A DNA stretch of 64,000 nucleotides from Humitalea sp050632385 (GTDB lineage: Bacteria; Pseudomonadota; Alphaproteobacteria; Acetobacterales; Acetobacteraceae). A model generated the notes under the pieces. The model searched no databases. It had not been told where the DNA came from and saw only the letters and a program-made list of their open reading frames with translations. The stretch is taken from positions 248,001 to 312,000 of the forward strand of contig NZ_CP192599.1 of NCBI RefSeq assembly GCF_050632385.1. Direction: 5' to 3'. Each line of letters opens with the position of its first letter. The first letter of the stretch is position 1. Of this stretch, positions 34,421 to 43,604 are shown piece after piece. The translations under genes were made by a program, and so were the position numbers.

Positions 34421-35871
34421 TGGCATTGGTCTGGCCGCGCGGCCTTGGCTGGCTCGCGGCGGCCTTGGTCCTTGCCTATGTGGCGGCCTACCTCGGCCAT
34501 CCGGCGCTGCCGGGGAACAATATCGACTATCCGCTCGGTTGGTGGGGCTGGTGGGACCAGTCGCTCTACCTGAAGTCGCTGCGGGCCTTTGCCGGGCGGA
34601 ATCTGGCCTCGGCGGAGCATTGGTATCCGCCGGGCTACGCGCTGCTCGGCGCGCCGTTCTCGCGCGCCTTCCGGACGCACCCGTTCTTCTTCGTGGACCT
34701 CGCCTGCCTGCTGGCGACGGCGCGGCTGTTCATGGCTTTTGCCGGCCGCGTCGGCGTCGGGCCGCAGGTGGCCGGGGCGGTTTTTGCAGGCGTGACCCTC
34801 CTGGACTGGCGGATGCTGGATGCCTGGGCGGTGCCCTGGAGCACCACGCCCACCGCCGTCTGCCTCTGGGCCATGCTGGTCCTGGCGGCCGATCACCTGG
34901 CCGGTCGCGCCCGCCCGCTGCTGCTGGGGGCGCTGCCGGCGGCGGTGCTGCTGCTGCGGCCCTCCGACCTCGTGGTGCCGGCCCTGATCCTGGCCGTGGT
35001 CGGCTTGCACGAGGCAGCCCTGTGGTGGCGCCAGCCCGACCAGCGCGGCGCGGTCCTGCGCCGGGTCGCCTGGCTGGTGGCGGGCGGCGCGGCCGGCGGG
35101 CTTGCAGCGATCGCGGTGCATGTGGCGATCCATGGTGTCGCCGCCTCACCCTACATGCTGCATTCCGCGACCCTGGGCTTCGACCTGCATGCCTATGGCT
35201 GGAAAGCCTATGTGCTGCTGGTGGAACCGCGCGGCTGGTATGGCGACGGCACCGGGCTGATCGCCCGCCATCCCTGGATCGCGCTGAGCGTCATCGGCCT
35301 GCCCTTCGCCCTGATGGCCGGGTCGGCAATGCGCCTGCTGGTCCTGGTCGTGGTCGCGCAATTGGCGCTGTACGTCGCCTATGTCGACCTGCTGCCGACG
35401 GGGCTCTGGCGCTACGGCAATGTGCATTACTGGAAGTGGTTCATGCCCGGGCTGGCGCTGATCGCCGTGGTCGGGCTGCGCGGGCTGCGGGCCGCGCCGC
35501 GCGCCTGGGCGGCGGGCGCGGTCGTGGCGGGCTTGCTGGTCCTGGCCATCCGCATCGATGCCGTGCCGGCCGCCCCCGGGCAGGCGGTGCGGGCGCTGGA
35601 CCTGCCGGGGCCATCGCCCGGCTGGGCGGAAACCTACTTCGCGCCGCTGGCGATCACCGACGCCGCCGGGCCGATGCGCAATATCTATGAGATGCGGCTG
35701 GTCCCCTTCGGCACGGGCATTCGCGCGATCGGGCTGCGGCGGGATTTCGTGCTGCCGCTGGCCGATTGGCCGGGGATGGAGCGCGGCCCGGCCCAGCCGC
35801 TGGCGGCGCGGACGCGGATCGACTGGTTCTGCTGGCTGCCGCCCTATGGGTGCAAGCGGCCAGGAGGCTAG
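34420..35871 (+). CDS. Polytopic membrane protein, GT-C-like, unknown function
   Basis: A 483-aa protein with about ten hydrophobic helices and a short soluble C-terminal part. Early acidic/aromatic loop (GWWGWWDQSLYLKSL followed by WYPPGYALLG) recalls the first periplasmic loop of GT-C glycosyltransferases, where an Asp binds the lipid-linked donor. No close family can be named. It shares TGATG with the preceding hydrolase gene, and its stop TAG shares the palindrome CTAG with the convergent gene. Confidence 0.7.
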   Translation: MALVWPRGLGWLAAALVLAYVAAYLGHPALPGNNIDYPLGWWGWWDQSLYLKSLRAFAGRNLASAEHWYPPGYALLGAPFSRAFRTHPFFFVDLACLLATARLFMAFAGRVGVGPQVAGAVFAGVTLLDWRMLDAWAVPWSTTPTAVCLWAMLVLAADHLAGRARPLLLGALPAAVLLLRPSDLVVPALILAVVGLHEAALWWRQPDQRGAVLRRVAWLVAGGAAGGLAAIAVHVAIHGVAASPYMLHSATLGFDLHAYGWKAYVLLVEPRGWYGDGTGLIARHPWIALSVIGLPFALMAGSAMRLLVLVVVAQLALYVAYVDLLPTGLWRYGNVHYWKWFMPGLALIAVVGLRGLRAAPRAWAAGAVVAGLLVLAIRIDAVPAAPGQAVRALDLPGPSPGWAETYFAPLAITDAAGPMRNIYEMRLVPFGTGIRAIGLRRDFVLPLADWPGMERGPAQPLAARTRIDWFCWLPPYGCKRPGG

Positions 35872-37589
35872 CAGGCGATACCCTGCCGCGTCGCCCAGCG
35901 TTCCAGCACCGACTCCGGCGCGTAGAGCCGCAGCCGGAACGCCGTCTGCCCCGCCACATCCAGCCCCGTCGGGCTGGACAGCGCGACGGCGGCCAGCGCC
36001 CCGGCGCAGCGTAGCGGGACCACCTGGTTCGCCGGCCCCATGGCGGCCTGCGCGCCGCCATCGGCGCCCGTCGTCCGCACCGCGAGGATCTGGAGCTGAT
36101 CCAGGTACCAGGCCTCCAGCCCCCGCCCGAATTGCAGCGCCCGCAGCGGCTGCGGCGCGGCCAGCGTCACCTCCGCCCCGCCATCCCCCTGCCGCAGCGC
36201 GAAGCCCGTGGCGGGCATGGCGCTGACCCGCGCCAATTCCGCCCCCACCGCCAGCACCAGCACCATCGGCAGCGCCCAGCGCCAGCCCGGACGCAAACCC
36301 GCCAGCACGCCAAACCCCAGCAAGGCCCCGAAACCCAGCAGGAAGGCGCGCACCGTCGCGACCTGCGCCGGCTGGTCGATCTCGACCGGCAGCAGCAGGC
36401 CAAAATGCAGCGGCAGGCCGCGGTCGAACAGCAGTTGGTAGGTGACGGTGGTCTGCCGGTTGTCCAGGAAGGTGTTCGGGTCGGCGAAGAACATCGCGCT
36501 ATTGGCCAGGGTCAGCGCCACCAACACGGCGCCCGGGACCCGCATCACCCAGCCGCGTTCGCGCGAAATCCAGAAGGCGAGTCCGACCGTCAGCATCGGC
36601 ACCGACAGCACCCAGAACCGCGCCGGCCAGCATTCGCCGGGATTGACCCCGACCCCGGTCAGCGCCGCGACCAGGGCCAGCAGCAGCCCCTGCCGCGCCA
36701 GCCGGTTGCCCGACACGGCACCGGCGATCAGCCCGGCCATGCCCAGGATCCAGACCGGCGCATAGGCCAGCAACCCGTGCCGCACGTTGAACAATTGCAT
36801 GGGCAGGACCTCGATCCAGCCCCAGGGCAGGGGAGGGCGCGCCGAATTCACCGGCCCGGTGACGACGCCGTACACCGCCAGGTTCATCGCGATCAGCAGC
36901 CCCAGCCCGGCCGCCCCCGGCACCGCCAGCAGCGCCAGGCGCCCGGCATCGCGCCGCACCAGGCTGGGCCAGACCAAAAAGCCATACAGCACCGCCGCCA
37001 CCACCGACCCGCGCAGATGCACAAAGGGAATGGCGACCAGCACCAGCGCCGTCAGCACATCGCCCGCAGCCGATTCCCCCGCCCGCCGCACCCGCCACCA
37101 GCCATAGGCGACCAGCGCGAAGACGAAGGACTCCATGGCGAATAGATGCAGATAGGGCAGCAGCGGGATCGAAAACGCCGCCATCGCCGTCGCCAACAGC
37201 GCCGGTACCCGCCCCGCCGCATCCCGGCACAGCCGGTGCAGCGCCAGCAGCCCGCCCAGCCCGGCGACCAGGCTGACGAAACGCGGCCCATCGATCGGGA
37301 ACAGCGCCGCGACCGGCGCCACCAGCGCCGACATGGCGACAGGGTGCATCAGCACCGCGCCATCGCCCCCGCGCGGCAGGTCGTCGATGCCGACCCGGTT
37401 CGCCGCCATATGCAGCGCCGACCAATCGGCCACCGGCATCGTGAAACCGCCGTGCCGCCACAGCGACGCGGCATAGAGGATGTAGCGCTGCTCATCCCCC
37501 GTCATCGCCTGCCGCCGCATGACGAGCAGCAGGGCAAACAACGCCAGCCCCAGAAGGGCCAGCGCCACATCATCCCACCGCCGCGCCAC
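35868..37589 (-). CDS. Polytopic membrane protein, GT-C-like, unknown function
   Basis: A 573-aa protein with about eleven transmembrane helices and a soluble C-terminal ~100 residues. The first periplasmic loop carries MTGDEQRYILYAASLWRHG, the E/D-rich pattern of GT-C (ArnT/PMT-like) transferases, and later VNPGECWPARFWVLSVPML. Likely glycosylates an envelope component; no specific family is recognised. Different in sequence from its convergent neighbour, with which it shares a CTAG stop palindrome. Confidence 0.7.
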   Translation of the reverse strand: MARRWDDVALALLGLALFALLLVMRRQAMTGDEQRYILYAASLWRHGGFTMPVADWSALHMAANRVGIDDLPRGGDGAVLMHPVAMSALVAPVAALFPIDGPRFVSLVAGLGGLLALHRLCRDAAGRVPALLATAMAAFSIPLLPYLHLFAMESFVFALVAYGWWRVRRAGESAAGDVLTALVLVAIPFVHLRGSVVAAVLYGFLVWPSLVRRDAGRLALLAVPGAAGLGLLIAMNLAVYGVVTGPVNSARPPLPWGWIEVLPMQLFNVRHGLLAYAPVWILGMAGLIAGAVSGNRLARQGLLLALVAALTGVGVNPGECWPARFWVLSVPMLTVGLAFWISRERGWVMRVPGAVLVALTLANSAMFFADPNTFLDNRQTTVTYQLLFDRGLPLHFGLLLPVEIDQPAQVATVRAFLLGFGALLGFGVLAGLRPGWRWALPMVLVLAVGAELARVSAMPATGFALRQGDGGAEVTLAAPQPLRALQFGRGLEAWYLDQLQILAVRTTGADGGAQAAMGPANQVVPLRCAGALAAVALSSPTGLDVAGQTAFRLRLYAPESVLERWATRQGIAC

Positions 37590-37609
37590 CGACGGATTCC
37601 TGGCAGGCG

Positions 37610-38845
37610 CTAGAGCGCGCCGCCCTTGCGCCCCGCCATCGCGCCGAGCCTCAGCCGCAGCGCGTTCAGCTTGATGAAGCCCTGGGCGTCGAACTGGTCG
37701 TAGGCGCCCTGGTCATCCTCAAACGTCACATGCTTCATGGAATACAGGCTGTTGGGCGACCGGCGCCCGGTGACGATGGTGTTGCCCTTGTAGAGCTTCA
37801 GCCGCACCTCGCCCGACACGCTGGCCTGGCTGTGGTCGACGAGCGCCTGGATCATCCGGCGTTCCGGGCTGAACCAGAAGCCGTTGTAGATGATCTCGGC
37901 ATAGCGCGGCATCACGCTGTCCTTGAGATGCGCGGCCTCGCGATCCAGGGTGATGCTCTCGATCGCGCGATGGGCGGTGTGCAGGATCGTGCCGCCCGGG
38001 GTTTCGTAGCAGCCGCGGGACTTCATGCCGACGAAGCGGTTTTCCACCAGGTCCAGCCGGCCGATCCCGTTTGCCTTGCCGAGCGCGTTCAGCCGCGTCA
38101 GCAGGGTCGCGGGGGACAGGCGTTCGCCATTGATGCCGACCGCGTCGCCGCGTTCGAATTCGATGGTGATCTCGGTCGCCACATCGGGGGCGTCCTCGGG
38201 GCGGATGGTGCGCTGCCAGACCATTTCGTCGGGCGCGTCCCAGGGCTCTTCGAGGATTTTGCCCTCGCTGCTGCTGTGCAGCAGGTTGGCATCGACCGAG
38301 AAGGGGGCCTCGCCGCGCTTGTCCTTGGAAATCGGGATCTGGTGCTGTTCGGCGAAGGCGATCAGCGCGGTGCGGCTGGTCAAATCCCATTCGCGCCAGG
38401 GGGCGATGACTTTTACGTCGGGCTTCAGCGCGTAGTAGCCGACTTCGAACCGGACCTGGTCATTGCCCTTGCCGGTCGCGCCATGGGCGACGGCGTCGGC
38501 GCCGACCATTTCGGCGATCTCGATCTGGCGCTGGGAGATCAGCGGGCGCGCGATGGAGGTGCCGAGGAGGTAGCAGCCCTCGTACAGCGCATTGGCGCGG
38601 AACATCGGGAAGACGAAGTCGCGGACGAATTCCTCGCGCAGGTCGTCGATGTAGATGTTTTCCGGCTTGATGCCGAGCAGCAGGGCCTTGTCACGGGCCG
38701 GCCCGAGTTCCTCACCCTGGCCGAGGTCGGCGGTGAAGGTCACCACCTCACAGGCATAGGTGGTCTGGAGCCATTTCAGGATCACGCTGGTATCGAGGCC
38801 GCCGGAATAGGCGAGCACGACTTTCTTCACATCTTTTACGCGCAT
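37610..38845 (-). CDS. argG: Argininosuccinate synthase
   Basis: Joins citrulline and aspartate with ATP in arginine synthesis; cytosolic. The 411-aa chain has the PP-loop AYSGGLDTSV at 12-21, TADLGQGEE, the substrate segments GATGKGNDQVRFE and SVDANLLHSSSEGK, and the C-terminal SLYSMKHVTFE. The ATG is placed by homology, right before VKKVVLAYSGG; further upstream the frame has no family sequence. Single gene. Confidence 0.97.
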   Translation of the reverse strand: MRVKDVKKVVLAYSGGLDTSVILKWLQTTYACEVVTFTADLGQGEELGPARDKALLLGIKPENIYIDDLREEFVRDFVFPMFRANALYEGCYLLGTSIARPLISQRQIEIAEMVGADAVAHGATGKGNDQVRFEVGYYALKPDVKVIAPWREWDLTSRTALIAFAEQHQIPISKDKRGEAPFSVDANLLHSSSEGKILEEPWDAPDEMVWQRTIRPEDAPDVATEITIEFERGDAVGINGERLSPATLLTRLNALGKANGIGRLDLVENRFVGMKSRGCYETPGGTILHTAHRAIESITLDREAAHLKDSVMPRYAEIIYNGFWFSPERRMIQALVDHSQASVSGEVRLKLYKGNTIVTGRRSPNSLYSMKHVTFEDDQGAYDQFDAQGFIKLNALRLRLGAMAGRKGGAL

Positions 38846-38912
38846 GATCCCAAAATCCCCGTGGTCTGACGCCGCGCGTATGCCTCCAAGGGGCGGGGCG
38901 GGCAAGACGGGG

Positions 38913-39740
38913 CTAGTTCGTTGCCGTCCCAAAATACTCCCGCACCGTCCGCCAGGCCACCGATTGCAGGAAGGCGGCCGTCTCCGGATCCAGCCCCGCC
39001 GTGTAGCTGCTGCCCTCCGGGCTGCGCCCATAGATCGCTGCATAGACCGTCGCGGCGGCCAGGTAGGTGCCGGCCAGGCTCGGGTGCCGCAGGTCGGCGA
39101 CATAGAGGTTCAGCCCAGGCCGTTCGGCGATGGACCGGGCAAAGGCCAGCCCGGCCGGGATCACCAGGGCATCATTGGCATTGCCGGCGACGGTATAGGC
39201 TTCGGCCAGTTGCGCGGTCATCTCCGGCTTGTCGGCATAGGCCCAGGACATGAAGAAGATCGGCCGCGCGCCATGCCGCCGCACGGTATCCGCGTGCCGC
39301 TTCGCATAATCGGTGAAGACCGCCGACAGCGTCGGATGCACCGGGCATTGGCTGCAATCCATCATGATCGCGGCGTCGAACACCCGCCCCGGCGGGTTCA
39401 TGATGATGTTGTTGTTGGCATCGAAGGAATAGGCGCCGACCGCGTTCGGGCGGAAGTAGCTGTCCACATCATGCCAATCCAGCCCAGACCCGCTGATGGT
39501 CACCGAGACCGCCCGCCAGGGCCGCGTTTCGCGCGCGCCAAGGCCGCGCACCAACTGCCCGATCTGACCATGCATGCTGTTATTATAGTAGAAAAAACTA
39601 TTGCCGACGAAGAGGAAGACGGTTGGCGTCTCCGCTCCGAAACCCCGCACGACCGGGCGGGTCTGGGCGGCGGCAAGGCCCGTCGTGAGCAACAGGGCGG
39701 CGATCGCGGCGGCAAGCCGCCGGGCAATGGGCTGGATCAT
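38913..39740 (-). CDS. Secreted SGNH-hydrolase-like protein
   Basis: A 275-aa protein with signal MIQPIARRLAAAIAALLLTTGLAAA. The SGNH block I is FVGNSFFYYNN (Ser48), with the last block as ADLRHPSLAGTYLAA supplying Asp and His. The central part (MSWAYADKPEMTAQL) also fits this group. Similar to DUF4886-type esterases; a carbohydrate or lipid ester substrate in the periplasm is likely. Divergently unlinked; no operon. Confidence 0.8.
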   Translation of the reverse strand: MIQPIARRLAAAIAALLLTTGLAAAQTRPVVRGFGAETPTVFLFVGNSFFYYNNSMHGQIGQLVRGLGARETRPWRAVSVTISGSGLDWHDVDSYFRPNAVGAYSFDANNNIIMNPPGRVFDAAIMMDCSQCPVHPTLSAVFTDYAKRHADTVRRHGARPIFFMSWAYADKPEMTAQLAEAYTVAGNANDALVIPAGLAFARSIAERPGLNLYVADLRHPSLAGTYLAAATVYAAIYGRSPEGSSYTAGLDPETAAFLQSVAWRTVREYFGTATN

Positions 39741-39771
39741 GGCGTTTCCCCGGTTCTTTTACCGGAGGATG

Positions 39772-40938
39772 CTACGCCCCCACCGGCCTGACCAGCGCCC
39801 ACCTTGCCCAAAACCCCAACAGGATCACCATCACCCCCGCCGCCGCAAAAGCCGCGCGATACCCGCCCTCATGGATCACCACCCCAAAAATCAGGCTCCC
39901 CACGCTCTGCCCCAGGAACAGCGACAGGGCAAAGGCCGACACCGCCGTCGCCCGCGCCTCCGGCAGCGCCTCGGTCGCCCGCGCCTGCAAGGTGCCGTGC
40001 AGCATGAAGAAGGCCAGGCCCAGCACCGGCTGCATCGCCGCCACCACCCACCAACTCGGCGCCGCCGCGACCACGCAGAGCGCGGCCCCCACCGCCCCGC
40101 CGCCGGCGACGAACATCCCGCCCTCGCCCAACCGCCCCAACAGCCGGCCCGCCAGCCGCGTATAGACCAGCGACCCCAACCCGAACCCCGCCACCGCCAT
40201 CCCGGCGCCCGAGGCACCCAGGCCAAACTCCTCGATCATGAAGGACGCCAGGAACGGAAACGCCCCCCCGAACAGGCACAGCCCGTCGATAAACGTCGTC
40301 CCCAGCAACCGCCGCGCGGCCGGGCGCCTGGCCAGCAGCAGGTAGTTGGACAGCCCCATCCCGCCCGAACCGACCCCGGCGGCCGGCAGGCGGCGGATGC
40401 CCCAGGCCAGCGCCGCGCCCATGACCAGCGACAGCACCGCCAGCGAGCCAAAACTCGCCCGCCAGCCAAAATTCTCGCCCAGGATGCCGGACATCGGCCC
40501 GGCGATCAGTTGCGACAGCACCATCCCCGTCAGCAGCCGCCCGATCATCGCCTGGCGCGCCGCGAAGGGCACATTGTCGGCCACCCAGGCCAGCGCCAGC
40601 GGAAAAATCGCTCCCGCAGTGGCCCCGGCCGCGACCCGCGCGATCACCAGCCGCGACAGGTCGGACGCCAGGGCGCAGGCGATCACCGCCCCCCCGAACA
40701 GGAACAGCGACAGCGCCAGCATCCGCAGCTTGCCAAACCGGTCCCCGACCGGCCCGATCACCAACTGCCCGCCGGCATAGGCCAAGGCAAAGGCCGCGAT
40801 CACTGGCGACATGGCGCCGACCGCCACCAGAAACTCGCCGGCCATCATGGGCAGCAGCGGGTCCAGCATCCGCATCGCGCAGCCGGACACAAAGGTCGCC
40901 GCGATCAGCAGCGGCAGCAGGGCCGTGACGGGGTTCAG
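39772..40938 (-). CDS. MFS transporter (start possibly CTG)
   Basis: A major facilitator with 12 predicted helices. The loop 2-3 motif GPVGDRFGKLRML is intact and the DHA1/CynX-like halves are clear. The usual start candidates are a problem: the first GTG (40890) would cut through helix 1, and no ATG, GTG or TTG lies in frame between there and the stop at about 40970. Beginning at CTG (40938-40936), which overlaps the rlmN stop as CTGA, gives 388 aa with a complete first helix (NPVTALLPLLIAATFVSG). Alternatives: the GTG start or an upstream sequence error. Confidence 0.82.
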   Translation of the reverse strand: MNPVTALLPLLIAATFVSGCAMRMLDPLLPMMAGEFLVAVGAMSPVIAAFALAYAGGQLVIGPVGDRFGKLRMLALSLFLFGGAVIACALASDLSRLVIARVAAGATAGAIFPLALAWVADNVPFAARQAMIGRLLTGMVLSQLIAGPMSGILGENFGWRASFGSLAVLSLVMGAALAWGIRRLPAAGVGSGGMGLSNYLLLARRPAARRLLGTTFIDGLCLFGGAFPFLASFMIEEFGLGASGAGMAVAGFGLGSLVYTRLAGRLLGRLGEGGMFVAGGGAVGAALCVVAAAPSWWVVAAMQPVLGLAFFMLHGTLQARATEALPEARATAVSAFALSLFLGQSVGSLIFGVVIHEGGYRAAFAAAGVMVILLGFWARWALVRPVGA

Positions 40939-42104
40939 GACTCTTCGGCGGGGACGCGCCGCACCCGCTCATTCTCCGTCCGCAACTGGCCGCAGGCGGC
41001 CTGGATGTCGCGGCCGCGCGGGCGGCGGACCGGGGCGGAATACCCCGCCTCGCTGACGATATCGGCAAAGGCGTTTACCGCAGCACCCGTGCTGGTCTTG
41101 TAGGGGCTGCCGGGCCAGGGGTTGAACGGGATCAGGTTCACCTTGGCCGGCAGGCCATAGAGCAGGCGCACCAGTTCGCGCGCCTCGGCCGGGCTGTCGT
41201 TGATGCCGTCCAGCATCACGTATTCGAAGGTGATGCGCCGCGCATTGGTGGCCCCCGGATAGCGGCGGCAGGCGGCCAGCAGTTCCGCGATGGGGTATTT
41301 GCGGTTCAGCGGCACGATCTCGTTGCGCAATTCATCGGTGACGGCGTGAAGCGAGACCGCCAGGTTCACCCCCAGCTCCTGCCCGCAGCGGTCCATCATC
41401 GGCACCACGCCGCTGGTGGAGAGCGTGATGCGGCGGCGCGACAGGCCGATGCCCTCGCCATCCATGGCGATGCGCAGGGCCTTGGCGGTGGCTTCGTAGT
41501 TATACAGCGGCTCGCCCATGCCCATCACGACGATGTTGGACAGCAGGCGCGGGGCCTCGCCATCCGGGGTCGGCCATTCGCCGTAGGAATCCCGCGCCGC
41601 CATGAACTGGCCGACGATCTCCGCCGCGCCGAGGTTGCGCGTCAGTTTCTGGGTGCCGGTGTGGCAGAACTTGCAGGACAGGGTGCAGCCGACCTGGGTC
41701 GAGATGCAGACCGATCCGCGTTCGAATTCCGGGATATAGACCGTCTCGACCTGCTGCCCGTCGCGGTAGCGGAAGAGGAATTTGCGGGTGCCGTCCGACG
41801 ACGTCTGGACCGCCGTCGCCTCCGGCCGCCCCACGACAAAACGTTCGGCCAATTTGGCCTGCATCGGCTTGGCGATGGAGGACATGACCGAAAAATCAGT
41901 CGCCCCCTGGTGGTAGATCCAGTGCCACAACTGCTTGGCACGGAACGGCTTTTCGCCGATCGCGACCATCTCGGCCGCCAATTCCTCGCGCGTCAGCCCG
42001 ACCAGTTCGCGGCGCCCGTCCGGCAGCACGGCCGGGGGCGGCGCGAAGATCGCCGACTTGGCGAGGATGCGGTCGCGTTCGGCCGCGGTGAGTTCGGCGT
42101 TCAT
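40935..42104 (-). CDS. rlmN: Dual-specificity 23S rRNA/tRNA adenine C2-methyltransferase
   Basis: A 389-aa radical-SAM enzyme that methylates A2503 of 23S rRNA and A37 of some tRNAs. The radical-SAM cluster is CTLSCKFCHTG, followed by GMGEPLYNY and the SAM/radical His region; the resolving Cys near the C-terminus is in GRDIQAACGQL. The start overlaps the stop of the IalB-like gene (ATGA); an ATG six codons earlier is possible. Its own stop overlaps the MFS start (CTGA). Confidence 0.96.
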   Translation of the reverse strand: MNAELTAAERDRILAKSAIFAPPPAVLPDGRRELVGLTREELAAEMVAIGEKPFRAKQLWHWIYHQGATDFSVMSSIAKPMQAKLAERFVVGRPEATAVQTSSDGTRKFLFRYRDGQQVETVYIPEFERGSVCISTQVGCTLSCKFCHTGTQKLTRNLGAAEIVGQFMAARDSYGEWPTPDGEAPRLLSNIVVMGMGEPLYNYEATAKALRIAMDGEGIGLSRRRITLSTSGVVPMMDRCGQELGVNLAVSLHAVTDELRNEIVPLNRKYPIAELLAACRRYPGATNARRITFEYVMLDGINDSPAEARELVRLLYGLPAKVNLIPFNPWPGSPYKTSTGAAVNAFADIVSEAGYSAPVRRPRGRDIQAACGQLRTENERVRRVPAEES

Positions 42105-42667
42105 CTGCGGGGCGCCGGGCATTCCCGCCCGATCGCCTCATAGGCCGCCGAAAATCCGTTCAGCGGGAAGGTTTCGCTCGCCGTGCCGCGGCCGTTCGGC
42201 CCCGGCAGCCTGGCCACGGCCTCCCGCCCGCCACGCATCGCCTGGATCGCCGCGCGGTTGTCGCGGGCATAGGCGGTGTCGCCATGGGTATAGAGGGCGA
42301 GGTCATTGTCCCCCACCTTCAAGGTCCCGGCGGCGTTGCGCTGGAAGCGCAGGCCCTCGCCCTGGAACGCCACCTGGTCGCGTGCGCCGGTGCGATGGCT
42401 GACGGTCAGGGTCGGGGCATTGGGCGGGCTGCCCTCGCGATTGGCGCGGGCCAGCATGTAGCAGACCCGGGCGCCGTTTTCGGTGTGCAGGGCCGCGGTC
42501 CAGGCGCCGAAGGTCCCGACCGCGCGCGGCCCGGCCGCCGCCACCGCGGGGCGGGCCGGGGCCGGTGCGGTTGGGCGGGCGGGCGCCTGCGCCGTGGCGG
42601 GGACGGCCAGCGGCGCCGCCAGCAGGGACAGGATCAGGGCGCCGGTCAGCAGGGCAGAGCGTGGCAT
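42101..42667 (-). CDS. Invasion-associated locus B (IalB)-like protein
   Basis: A 188-aa secreted protein: signal peptide around MPRSALLTGALILSLLAAP, a Pro/Ala-rich linker, then the IalB domain (GTFGAWTAALHTENGARVCY, ...FPLNGFSAAYEAIGREC) with Cys residues near its two ends that could pair. The family is common in alphaproteobacteria and periplasmic; the invasion role from Bartonella need not apply. It overlaps rlmN by ATGA. Confidence 0.8.
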   Translation of the reverse strand: MPRSALLTGALILSLLAAPLAVPATAQAPARPTAPAPARPAVAAAGPRAVGTFGAWTAALHTENGARVCYMLARANREGSPPNAPTLTVSHRTGARDQVAFQGEGLRFQRNAAGTLKVGDNDLALYTHGDTAYARDNRAAIQAMRGGREAVARLPGPNGRGTASETFPLNGFSAAYEAIGRECPAPRR

Positions 42668-42716
42668 GCCGGGGGAATAGTCCGCGACAGCCCGCGCGTC
42701 CACCACGCGCCCGGCC

Positions 42717-43604
42717 TCAGCCCTCCAGCGCCTCCCGCGCTTCCTGCAATGCTGCCTTCTGCGCCGCCGTCGGCTTGGGGTATTCGAGGTCGAGCGCCGT
42801 CAATTCCTTCACCATCGCCGCCACCACGATCAACCGGGTCAGCGCCTTGTCGTCGGCCGGAACGACATACCAGGGGGCCTCGGGCGTCGCGGTCGCACGG
42901 ATCGCTTTTTCGTAGGCGGAATGATAACTGTCCCAATAGGCGCGTTCGGCGACGTCGGCGGCGCTGAATTTCCAGTTCTTTTCTGGCTCATCGACCCGGG
43001 ACAGGAAGCGCTTGCGCTGTTCGTCCTTGGACATGTGCAGGAAGAACTTCAGCACGACGATGCCCTGGCGGCCGAGATAGCCTTCGAAGGCGGCGATATC
43101 CTCCAGCCGTTCGTCAAAGACCTTCTTGCCGATCAGCCTGGGCGGGATGCGCTGCTTTTCCAGCAGTTGCGGATGCACCCGCAGCACCAGCACCTCCTCA
43201 TACCAGGACCGGTTGTGGATGCCGATGCGGCCGCGCTGCGGCAAATGCAGGACGTGGCGCCACAGGAAGTCGTGGTCCAGTTCCAGCACGGTCGGCTGCT
43301 TGAAGGATTCGACCGACGTGCCCTGGGGGTTCAACCCGCTGAAGACATGCTTGATCGTGCCATCCTTGCCGGCCGCATCCATCGCCTGGAAGATCGTCAG
43401 CACGCCCCAGCGGTCCTGCGCCGACAGCCGGTCCTGCAGCGACGCCAGCTCGTCCACCCCGATCTTCAACCCGTTTTTTGCGTTTTCCTTGGTCAGCTCG
43501 TCGCCCAGGTCGTCCTTGGTCGGGTAATCCTTCAGGCGGAAGTTGCGGCCGTTGGTGACGCGGTATGTCTCGACCAGTTTCAGGACCTGCTTCGCGTCGA
43601 TCAT
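42717..43604 (-). CDS. Polyphosphate kinase 2 family protein
   Basis: A 295-aa P-loop kinase that moves phosphate between polyphosphate and nucleotides. Walker A is AMDAAGKDGTIK (74-85), the lid/Walker B region IHNRSWYEEVLVLRVHP, and the family W-K-F-S segment WKFSAADVAER. The single-domain length fits class I or III PPK2 (ADP/GDP or AMP substrates not distinguishable here). CTCC-rich antisense gives GGAGGAAACC before the ATG. The start overlaps the MFS stop by 4 bp. Confidence 0.92.
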   Translation of the reverse strand: MIDAKQVLKLVETYRVTNGRNFRLKDYPTKDDLGDELTKENAKNGLKIGVDELASLQDRLSAQDRWGVLTIFQAMDAAGKDGTIKHVFSGLNPQGTSVESFKQPTVLELDHDFLWRHVLHLPQRGRIGIHNRSWYEEVLVLRVHPQLLEKQRIPPRLIGKKVFDERLEDIAAFEGYLGRQGIVVLKFFLHMSKDEQRKRFLSRVDEPEKNWKFSAADVAERAYWDSYHSAYEKAIRATATPEAPWYVVPADDKALTRLIVVAAMVKELTALDLEYPKPTAAQKAALQEAREALEG

